From Planctomycetota bacterium (GTDB lineage Bacteria; Planctomycetota; MHYJ01; WSZJ01; JACPWG01): a DNA stretch of 64,000 bases. The stretch lies in the NCBI GenBank assembly GCA_016197205.1, contig JACPWG010000028.1, positions 34,393-98,392 on the forward strand, written 5' to 3'. A program made the translations under genes and the position numbers. The notes below the pieces were generated by a model that was not told the origin of the DNA, did no database searches, and saw only the letters and a program-made list of their open reading frames with translations. Numbering within the stretch: the first letter of the stretch is position 1; the number at the start of each line of letters is the position of its first letter. Shown here piece by piece: positions 42,562-49,970 of the stretch.

Positions 42562-43575
42562 TCACTTCTCGTACATCGGCACCTTCGGCTCCTCGACGGT
42601 CGCCAGGAGCTTCTTGACGATCTCGACCGAGTCGATGCCCTCGGCCTGCGCCTGGAAGTTCGTCGCGACGCGGTGGCGCAGGACGGGCACCGCGCCGGCA
42701 CGCACGTCCGACACCGCCGCGTTCACGCGCCCGTCCATCGCCGCCATCGCCTTCGCGCCCAGGAGCAGGTACTGCCCGGCCCGCGGGCCCGCGCCCCACT
42801 CGACCATCTTCTTGACGAACTCGGGCGCATCCGGCTCCTTCGGCCTCGTGGCTCGCACGAGGCGCGCGACGTACCCGACGAGGTACTGCGACACCGCGAC
42901 CTTCTCGACCGCCCCCTGGATCGCGAGCAGGTCGCGCCCGGTGAGCACCGGCCGCAGCTCGGCCGACTCCCCGCCGGTCGTGGCCGTGAGGATCTGTTCC
43001 TCCTCGCTCATCGAAGGGTAGTTCACCTGAATGTTGAACATGAACCGGTCGAGCTGCGCCTCCGGGAGAGGGTAGGTCCCCTCCTGCTCGATGGGGTTCT
43101 GCGTCGCGATCACGAAGAAGGGGCGCGGGAGATCGTAGGTCGTTTTTCCGACGGTGACCTGGCGCTCCTGCATGCCTTCGAGCAGGGCGGCTTGGGTCTT
43201 GGGGGGGGCGCGGTTGATTTCGTCCGCGAGGATGATGTGGGCGAAGAGCGGCCCCTGGACGAACTTGAACTCGCGATGCCCCGCGTCGTCCTCTTCGATG
43301 ATGTTCGTGCCCGTGATGTCGGAGGGCATGAGGTCGGGCGTGAACTGGATGCGTTTGAACGTGAGGGCCATCAGTCGGGAGAGAGACTTGACCATCTGCG
43401 TTTTCGCGAGCCCGGGGACGCCGACCAGCAGGCAGTGGCCGCGAGCGAAGATCGAGGCGAGCATCTGGCGGATCACCTCGGTCTGCCCGACGATCGCCTT
43501 CCCCATCTCGTCCATGAGGACGCTTCTCGAGCGCTTGATCTGGTCGATCGTCTTCAGGAAGGTTTCCTTGTCCAT
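42562..43575 (-). CDS. moxR: MoxR family AAA ATPase
   Basis: MoxR ATPases are hexameric chaperones that act with VWA-domain partners on envelope or metalloenzyme targets. The 337-residue product has Walker A GVPGLAKTQ at about 52-60, Walker B IILADEINRAPP near 115-126, the family signature LLEGMQERQVTVG, sensor 1 FFVIATQNPIEQEGTYPLPE and arginine finger context AQLDRFMF. ATG 43575 has GAGGAG seven bases upstream. It follows the pseudokinase gene by 27 bases. The DUF58 and VWA partners lie downstream on the same strand, though separated by the DUF4159 pair and repeats. Confidence 0.95.
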   Translation of the reverse strand: MDKETFLKTIDQIKRSRSVLMDEMGKAIVGQTEVIRQMLASIFARGHCLLVGVPGLAKTQMVKSLSRLMALTFKRIQFTPDLMPSDITGTNIIEEDDAGHREFKFVQGPLFAHIILADEINRAPPKTQAALLEGMQERQVTVGKTTYDLPRPFFVIATQNPIEQEGTYPLPEAQLDRFMFNIQVNYPSMSEEEQILTATTGGESAELRPVLTGRDLLAIQGAVEKVAVSQYLVGYVARLVRATRPKEPDAPEFVKKMVEWGAGPRAGQYLLLGAKAMAAMDGRVNAAVSDVRAGAVPVLRHRVATNFQAQAEGIDSVEIVKKLLATVEEPKVPMYEK

Positions 43576-43602
43576 CAGCTCCTCGCTTTCGGGGACTACC
43601 GA

Positions 43603-45300
43603 TCACTTGCGCGCGGCATCCGGGCCGGCGGCGCACTCGCGGAGGAGCGCAGCCGCCTCCGCCTGCTCGGTGGGAGACGGGGGCTGCGCGTGCACGCGGT
43701 TCACGACGGGGAGCGCGCCCGAGCGATTTCCGGCGGCGAGGAGCGTCTTGGCCTGCTCCAGAAGGTCCTTGGCCCAGGCGCGCCAACGGCCGTCGATGGA
43801 AGCGAGTTCCGCGTCCGCGCGCTGCACGGCCTTCGCGTCCACGGCGGAACTCTTGCACTCCGACCAGAGGGCGCGTGCGGAGGCAAACTCCTCCCACTGC
43901 ACGAAGACCGACGCCGCGTGCCCGACCCGTTCCAGGTCCGCGTCGCCGCTCGTGGCCGGTCCCCCGCCCGCGGCGGCGGCCGCGCCCGCGGTCGCCGCGC
44001 GGACAAGCTCCAGTTCCCGCTCCGCCCAGCGCGCGGCGCGCGAGCCCGGGTATTTGAGCAGGGCCTCGAGGAGCTCGGTCGCCCCGGCGCGATCCTCGGG
44101 AAACGACCGGAGGAAGGCCTGGGCGCGCGCGAGCGCGGCCTCCGCAGCGGGGGGATTCTGTCCGTCCTCCTCCGCGACGTGCGCCTTCGACGCGACCACC
44201 TCCGCGCGGGGCAAAGAGGACTGGGCGCGCGCGACATGGGCGGACGGGTCGGCGTGGAAGATCGGCCAGAGCAGGGCGAGGCAGACCAGCGCTGCGGTCG
44301 CGGGGCCGCCGGCAAGACCCAGACGCTGCCAGTCCACGCCTTCGCGCAAGTCCTCGACGGCGCGCGCGAGCCGCTGCCGCAGTCGGGGCCGCGGCTGCGC
44401 CTCCGGCTTCGCGAGGACCTCGATGCGAAGCTGGATGCGGTCCTGTTCCGTGAGCGTGGACTCCTCGGACAGCAGGCCGAGGGAGATCGCCTCCTTGCGC
44501 GCGGCGTCCAATTCGACCAGGAGGTCGGTCAGGCTGCGAATGCCCGCGCCCTTGTGCACATGGGCGATCCGATCGAAGAGCCGCACGAGTCGAGGGGGCG
44601 GCTCGCCCCCGCCGATGCCGGACAAGGGCCAGCGTCCGCGCCGCAGATGGCTCGCGGCCTTGGCCAGGTCGCTCCCCGCGACGGGCGGCCGACCGGTCAT
44701 GGCGGCAAAGGTGATTACGCCGAGCGCGAGGACGTCGTCCCGCCAGTCGCCGGCGCGCTTGGAGGCATGATAGTAGGGCGCTGCGTACGGCACTTCCTCC
44801 GGGACGGGCGCCTCCGCGGACCGGAACTGGATGCCGGTGCCCAGCACCCGCACGTCCCCGCCGTCGCAGAAGAGGATCGAGTCGAGGTCCAGGGCGCCGT
44901 GCCAGAGGCCTCGACTCTGCGCGGCGAGGAGGCCGCCCGCCGCGCCGGCGAGGAGGGAGAGCGCCGGCCCCACGCCCAGCCGGACTTCGCGCACCAGCTT
45001 CCGTCGCAGCGTCTCGCCGCCGGGCCATTCGAACACCGCGACGGGGCGGTCTTCCCACTCCAGCACGCGCAGGACGCGGACGAGGTTGGGGTGTTCGAGG
45101 GACTGAAGCACCTCGGCATTCATCGCCACGGCGCCCGGCAGGGTGGCAAAGCCGAGCAGGCACTGCGCCTCGCTGCCGGCGTCGCGCGCCCGGTGGAGGG
45201 CGAGCGACTTCCAGAGTCCCCAACCGCCGAGCCGACGATACGACTCGAGGGTCTCCGGGAGACCCTCATCGCCGCGCTCAGAGGCCGTGGGCACCCCCAT
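43603..45300 (-). CDS. Membrane-anchored protein pseudokinase with helical repeat region
   Basis: The 565-residue product starts at ATG 45300, seven bases after GAGGT. Residues about 20-290 follow the Ser/Thr kinase fold (LEHPNLVRVLRVLEWEDRPV; DDVLALGVITFAAMTGRPPV) but key residues are lost: the VAVK lysine region reads QCLLGFATLP, HRDLKPxN is HGALDLDSIL (about residue 130), and DFG is LGTG. Residues 330-350 are a membrane helix (ATAALVCLALLWPIF). The C-terminal 200 residues are alpha-helical, TPR-like (AEAALARAQAFLRSFPEDRA). It is therefore probably a catalytically dead scaffold. Position directly before moxR suggests it senses or recruits for that module. Confidence 0.85.
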   Translation of the reverse strand: MGVPTASERGDEGLPETLESYRRLGGWGLWKSLALHRARDAGSEAQCLLGFATLPGAVAMNAEVLQSLEHPNLVRVLRVLEWEDRPVAVFEWPGGETLRRKLVREVRLGVGPALSLLAGAAGGLLAAQSRGLWHGALDLDSILFCDGGDVRVLGTGIQFRSAEAPVPEEVPYAAPYYHASKRAGDWRDDVLALGVITFAAMTGRPPVAGSDLAKAASHLRRGRWPLSGIGGGEPPPRLVRLFDRIAHVHKGAGIRSLTDLLVELDAARKEAISLGLLSEESTLTEQDRIQLRIEVLAKPEAQPRPRLRQRLARAVEDLREGVDWQRLGLAGGPATAALVCLALLWPIFHADPSAHVARAQSSLPRAEVVASKAHVAEEDGQNPPAAEAALARAQAFLRSFPEDRAGATELLEALLKYPGSRAARWAERELELVRAATAGAAAAAGGGPATSGDADLERVGHAASVFVQWEEFASARALWSECKSSAVDAKAVQRADAELASIDGRWRAWAKDLLEQAKTLLAAGNRSGALPVVNRVHAQPPSPTEQAEAAALLRECAAGPDAARK

Positions 45301-45882
45301 GGCCGGACCTCGCTTGAAGTGGGCGGATCGGATGGCCGGCACGCCCCCGGAGACGCGGAGAAGTCCCCGGGACAGGCCTGAAAGGGCTCAATGATCAATG
45401 TTCAATGATCAATTTGCAGACAAGGCTCAAAGTTCAAGGCTCAGTACCGCCCCACGCAATGGGGTGACCCATTTTCTCGACGATTTTGGCCGCCCGCGTC
45501 CCCCCTTCGCGCTGCGGCACTTCGGGGTGCAAGCGTCGCGCTCGCTCGCCGTAGTTCTCCGTTGCTACGCCTCGCTCGCGCGCCTGGCGGGCGGCCAAAC
45601 TTGCCTTCGCCTAGGGGGCACCGACTTCCGTGGAGCGGGACGCAGCGTCCGCGCTTCCGTGCCCGGGCTACGTTCCATGCTCGTCTTTGAGACTTGAACT
45701 TTGAGCCCGTCCGAGTCTTGAACCCCTACCGGTGAACTTCTTGAAAGCGTCTCCAGATTCGCCGGCGACGAAACCACAAAGACTCGAAGTCACTAAGACC
45801 ACAAAGGCGTTTTTTGGCCGAGCCAAACTCGCCCCCCTCACACAGCGTCCTTCGTGGTCTTCGGCACGGGTGCGCGACGAGG
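45301..45882. repeat. Intergenic repeat mosaic, 582 bp
   Basis: No gene is seen. 45385-45440 and 45645-45726 are the two halves of a GGCTCAAAGTTCAAGG-type element. Its middle is interrupted by the MITE-like element. 45766-45811 is a microrepeat (GAAACCACAAAGACTCGAAG followed by TCACTAAGACCACAAAGG). Confidence 0.75.
45437..45645 (+). mobile_element. MITE-like element, copy 3, inserted in another repeat
   Basis: It begins GGCTCAG-TACCGCCCCA and ends TGGAGCGGGA-CGCAG. Left flank AGTTCAAGGCTCAG and right flank GTCCGCGCTTCCGTGCCCGG are contiguous at 59421-59454 apart from a few base changes, so this is a filled site and 59.4 kb an empty one. Confidence 0.78.
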
Positions 45883-46953
45883 TCAGGCGTAGTGCCGGCC
45901 GAAACGGTTGGACAGGAAATCGGCGAGGCGCGCGTCCTCCTGGCGGACGAAGCCGCGGGAGGGGAGCTTGCCCTCGAGCATGAGGTCGAGCATGCCGCAG
46001 ATGCCCGCGCTCGTGGTGAGCTGGATGGCGCTCCAGACCTTCCCACCGACTTCGGCGCTGTAGATTTTTTTCGCGTACGTTTCCTGCGTGAGCCGGCCGT
46101 CGCGCGTCCCGCTGACGGAGACGAAAATGAGGACGACGTCCTGCTGGGTGATGGGGATGGCCTCCTCCAGGACCTGCTTGAAGACGTCGCGGCGGAGGCG
46201 CAACCGGAGCTCGTTGGCCAGGAGCCGGACCAGTTCGCAGTGGCCCGGGTAGCGGACGGTCTTGTAGTTCAGCTCCTCGACCTGGCCCGCGAGCGTTTCG
46301 CAGAGGGTGCCCAGGCCGCCGGAGGTGTTGAACGCCTCGTAGTCGTCGCCGTCGAGGGAGAAGTGCTCCAGCCCCTCAAGCGGCAAGACTTCGCGCTTCT
46401 CGGAGGCGTAGATGGCCTCGCACGGGTTGCAGTACTCGTTGATGAGGCCGTCGGTGCTCCAGGTGAGGTTGTACTTGAGCACGTTCGAGGGGTATTTCGG
46501 GAGGGCGCCGACCCGCATGTGGACGTGGCGGAGGCTCTGGAAACGGCGGGCGAGTTCGTAGGCAACGATCGAGATGAAGCCGGGCGCGAGCCCGCACTGC
46601 GGCACAAAGACGCCGGCCCCCTCCGCGGCGATGGCGCGGACGCGACGGGTGGTTTCGACGTCCTCGGTGAGGTCGAAGTAGCGCGTGCCGGCGTCGCGCG
46701 CGGCCTCGGCCACGCCGACGTTCAGGTAGAAGGGCAAGGCGCTCAGGACCGCGTCCATGCCCTTCATCGCGGCGCGCAGCTCCGCGCCGCTCGACACGTC
46801 GATCGTCTTTCGGGCCGCGCGTCCGGGCGGGATGCTCGAAAAGGCGGCGGGATCGCGATCCGCCACCGTGACGGCGTAGTCGCCGGAACCGACGAGCATT
46901 TCCGTGATCATGCTGCCGATCTTGCCGGCGCCGAGGAGCAGGACGTTGCGCAT
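45883..46953 (-). CDS. Saccharopine dehydrogenase / lysine epsilon-dehydrogenase-like oxidoreductase
   Basis: The 356-residue product opens with a Rossmann NAD(P)-binding motif VLLLGAGKIGSMITEMLV and the acidic end of the second strand VADRDP. AVLSALPFYLNVGVAEAARD, YFDLTEDVE and FVPQCGLAPGFISIVAYEL match the saccharopine-dehydrogenase-like/lysine 6-dehydrogenase group. These enzymes oxidise saccharopine or lysine, or reduce carboxy-(nor)spermidine; the exact substrate cannot be told. ATG 46953 is the first plausible start. The gene stands alone between the repeat mosaic and the divergent 47209 gene. Confidence 0.85.
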   Translation of the reverse strand: MRNVLLLGAGKIGSMITEMLVGSGDYAVTVADRDPAAFSSIPPGRAARKTIDVSSGAELRAAMKGMDAVLSALPFYLNVGVAEAARDAGTRYFDLTEDVETTRRVRAIAAEGAGVFVPQCGLAPGFISIVAYELARRFQSLRHVHMRVGALPKYPSNVLKYNLTWSTDGLINEYCNPCEAIYASEKREVLPLEGLEHFSLDGDDYEAFNTSGGLGTLCETLAGQVEELNYKTVRYPGHCELVRLLANELRLRLRRDVFKQVLEEAIPITQQDVVLIFVSVSGTRDGRLTQETYAKKIYSAEVGGKVWSAIQLTTSAGICGMLDLMLEGKLPSRGFVRQEDARLADFLSNRFGRHYA

Positions 46954-47131
46954 GCGGGGGACTCCATCGTGCTACGTGTCGAGTTCTGAGGGGACGGCGA
47001 CGGCCGGCGAAGCCGAGGCCCGTTCGCGAAGCGGGCAAGGACGACCGCCGCTGCGGACAACCAGGGCCGGGATTCTACACGAGACCGGCCCCCGGACGCC
47101 AGTTCCCGATGGCCCGGCCACCGATTCCCGC

Positions 47132-47159
47132 TTGCAATCCGGCGAGCGGGTGCTAGGAT
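47132..47159 (+). promoter_or_regulatory. Candidate promoter of the 47209 membrane protein gene
   Basis: TTGCAA (47132-47137), a 16-base spacer and TAGGAT (47154-47159), each four of six consensus bases. It lies about 43 bases before the leader end, with the ribosome-binding GGGAG before TTG 47209. Confidence 0.42.
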
Positions 47160-47208
47160 CCTGCGAGCCGCACCGGACCTCTCACGGCATCGGAAGCGGG
47201 AGTTCTTC

Positions 47209-49662
47209 TTGCCATCACTCGCGGCGACCCGGCTCGCCTCCCCGCTGCCGCTCGCGCTCGCGGGGCTTGCGTTTCTCGCCGCGCGCGCGCTGGGCATCGC
47301 GCCGAGCCTCGGCACACTCCCCGACCTGCTCGCGGCAGCGGGCTGCCTCTCCTTGCTGCCGGGCCACCTCACCGCGCTCTTCCTTGCGCGGAGCGGCGTG
47401 ACCCGCGCCTTCGCCGGCCCCGGGACTTCGAGCGCGCACGCCGTCGCCTCCGCCTACCTGCTCACCCTGCCCTGGACGCTCGTGGCCAACGCGCTCGCCG
47501 TCGAGACGGGCCGCAACATCCGGCAGGTCCTCGTTGCGGCCCTCGCGCTCCTCGCACTCGGCTGCTTGACGAGCCTGCGAGCACGACGCCGCGCGTTCGA
47601 CCAGGCCGGCGTGGACGCGGCCCGGACGCCGCAGCCGCAGCCACCGCAGCCACCGACGGGGCGGCCCGCACCGACCGGCAGCGCGTGCCTGGCCGCGCTT
47701 GCACTCGGCGTCGCGACCTTGCTCGCGTTCGAAGTGGGCGGGCCCGTGGGCGGCGAAGAAGTGGTGGAACTGATCGTCGCCCGCAAACTCGCGGAAAATC
47801 CCGTCCTCGCCCCCGACAACGTCATGCACAAGCCCGAGACCGTGCCGACCTACTACTACTCGCCCTTGGAGTTCAATGTCGCCCTCCTCGCGGAGGCCAC
47901 GGGCGCCGACGTCATCGTCGTCCACTCGAAATTCCGCGGCCTGCTCTGCCTCCTCGCGATTTGCGCGTTCGCAGCCTGGACCTGCTCCTTCCTGCCCGGG
48001 CCGACGTTCTGGTCCGACCTCCTCGTGACGGCCGGCGCTGCGATCGCCTTCCTTGCTCCCCAGGCGATCGGCTACGACCTCGGACTCTTCGTCCCGCCGG
48101 GCTTTCGCGGAGGGATCGCCATCGGGATCCTGTTGCCCGCGCTCCTCGCCGCGGCGGTCCGGGCGTCCGGGGCGGCGGAAAACGACGCGACCGTTCCCGG
48201 CACCGCCCAGTCCCGGCCGGCGCGGTGGTTCGAGTCGGCCGCGCTGACCGCGGCCTTCGTCCCGATCCTCTTCATCCACACCAGCGACGCGCCCGAGGCC
48301 GTGGCGGCTCTCGCGTGCATGGCGGTCGCGTCCTGGCTCGCCCGCCGCCGCGCCGCGGCCCGCTCCCTGGCGGTCCTGGCCGCTTCCACGCTCGCCGCGC
48401 TCTTCGCCTTCCGCGTCTTCCACCACGGGGCCGTGCCGTATGTGGCCACGAAGCCCATCCTCACGGGCGGCTGGTCCGATTTCGAACGGTGCTGTCGCGA
48501 CCCGGTCTGGGCGTGGACGCACGTCAGCTACCTCCACCACCTCGCGCCCTGGGTCGTGCGGCGCGTCCTGTACTTCGGCATCGCCGCCGCGCCCCTCCTC
48601 TTTCTGGCGCGGGGCGCGCCCTCGCTCCCCCTGCTCGTCGCCGCCGCGTGGGTGCCGATCCTGGCGCTCCGCGTGCCTTGGGTCTCGACCCTCTACATCA
48701 AGCTCTCGGTCATTTCGTCGCTCGACAACTACCCGGGACTCGCGGCGCTGGCGTTCGGGTCGATCGTCGCGCTCGCGGCGGCCTCCTGCGGGCTCGGCAT
48801 CGACCGCGCCGCGGCTCTGGTACTCGCGAATCGGCCCGCTGCGCTCCGCGCGCTCGCAACCCTCGGCGTGGCCGTGCTGCTCGCAGCGCTCGGCACGGGG
48901 ATCGCCGTCGGCGCGGACCCCCTCGTCGAGGCGGCCTCCCTCGACAAATTCCTCTACTTCTTCGCGGCGGCTTGCCTGGTCGCTCCCCTCGTGGCTCGAC
49001 GATGGCCGCGCCTCATACTCCCCGCGCCGGGCGAGGCCGTCCCCAGCCGGCCCTGGCTGGCGGGCCTGGCCTTCCTCGCGGTCTTCCTCGCGGCGTTCCG
49101 TGTCCCCGACGCCACCCTCCACACCCCCGGGAAGACGCTCCTCGAACTCGTCCGCGAGCGGCGCGCCGACATCACCGACCTCGACGGCTACTTCGGCGGC
49201 GGCGGCGGCCTTGACCGCACGAAGCCCCCCGTACTTCTCTCGTGGGACGCGGTCAAGTTCCTACGGGATTCACCTGAGGTGCGCCCGCGGAGCATGGTCC
49301 TGGCCGACCCCGTCTCCATCTTCGCCCTGCCGACGTTCGTCAACCACTCCATTCCCCACGAAGGAACGAGCTTCGTCAACTCGACCGACCCGGCCGCCTA
49401 CACGGACCGCTATGTAAACGGGGGCGGGCCCGGTGGAGGACCGCCCCCCATCGGGCACCCGCTCTTCGAGCTTTCGCGCTCCGTGCTCCTGCCGGAGGAA
49501 GAACAGTTCTTGCGCGAGTTCGGCGTGGAATACGTCGCCGTGCCCCGCGCCTTCCGCGAGCACGTCACCGCGCTCCTTGGGACTCGACCCTACGCGCGGC
49601 TCCTGTACGATCGGGACGGGTGCCAGGTGTGGGAGATCGACCGGGCGAAGCTGGGGTCGTGA
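47209..49662 (+). CDS. Large polytopic membrane protein, possible GT-C family
   Basis: The 817-residue product starts at TTG 47209, six bases after GGGAG. About 14 hydrophobic segments run from residue 12 to 625. An acidic loop after the early helices (GGEEVVELIVARKLAENPVL) is followed by PTYYYSPLEFNVALLAEATG, recalling GT-C transferases. FIHTSDAPEAVAALACMAVA and PWVSTLYIKLSVISSLDNYP lie in later loops. The C-terminal about 180 residues are soluble and conserved-looking (LVRERRADITDLDGYFGGGG; PLFELSRSVLLPEEEQFLRE; VEYVAVPRAFREHV). I do not recognise a named family. It is divergent from the dehydrogenase gene and not in an operon. Confidence 0.78.
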   Translation: MPSLAATRLASPLPLALAGLAFLAARALGIAPSLGTLPDLLAAAGCLSLLPGHLTALFLARSGVTRAFAGPGTSSAHAVASAYLLTLPWTLVANALAVETGRNIRQVLVAALALLALGCLTSLRARRRAFDQAGVDAARTPQPQPPQPPTGRPAPTGSACLAALALGVATLLAFEVGGPVGGEEVVELIVARKLAENPVLAPDNVMHKPETVPTYYYSPLEFNVALLAEATGADVIVVHSKFRGLLCLLAICAFAAWTCSFLPGPTFWSDLLVTAGAAIAFLAPQAIGYDLGLFVPPGFRGGIAIGILLPALLAAAVRASGAAENDATVPGTAQSRPARWFESAALTAAFVPILFIHTSDAPEAVAALACMAVASWLARRRAAARSLAVLAASTLAALFAFRVFHHGAVPYVATKPILTGGWSDFERCCRDPVWAWTHVSYLHHLAPWVVRRVLYFGIAAAPLLFLARGAPSLPLLVAAAWVPILALRVPWVSTLYIKLSVISSLDNYPGLAALAFGSIVALAAASCGLGIDRAAALVLANRPAALRALATLGVAVLLAALGTGIAVGADPLVEAASLDKFLYFFAAACLVAPLVARRWPRLILPAPGEAVPSRPWLAGLAFLAVFLAAFRVPDATLHTPGKTLLELVRERRADITDLDGYFGGGGGLDRTKPPVLLSWDAVKFLRDSPEVRPRSMVLADPVSIFALPTFVNHSIPHEGTSFVNSTDPAAYTDRYVNGGGPGGGPPPIGHPLFELSRSVLLPEEEQFLREFGVEYVAVPRAFREHVTALLGTRPYARLLYDRDGCQVWEIDRAKLGS

Positions 49663-49841
49663 GTCGGCGCGCGGCGGCCGGGGGGTACGGGCCGCCCTCC
49701 TTCGCTCGCTCGACGTGAGCTACGCAGCGCAGGCTGGCCCACGCCCCCAGGCATCGCATTTGGACTCCCTCTACCCGGCACCGACCCTAGAACGCTAGAA
49801 TGAGTCCTTCGACACCTGCAACAGATTCTGCCAAGCTCCGC

Positions 49842-49935
49842 CCCTGTTCGTAGTTCCGCTTTCAGGCGGCGCGTGCGGCGAAAACTGCGACACTGGGTCG
49901 GCAGCCCCGCCTACAGGCGGAACTACGAGCCAGTT
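49842..49935. repeat. Inverted pair of LFVVPPSGG-type repeats (hairpin)
   Basis: CCTGTTCGTAGTTCCGCTTT then CAGGCGG (49842-49869) is repeated in inverse at 49907-49935 (CCGCCTACAGGCGGAACTAC then GAGCCAG). It lies 36 bp downstream of the P-type ATPase stop and may serve as its terminator. The rest of 49663-49970 holds a degenerate CCCCCAGG-type repeat (about 49675-49765) and no gene. Confidence 0.8.
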
Positions 49936-49970
49936 GGGCTCGAAGGCCGCACTCTTCGAGCGTGGAAGTG

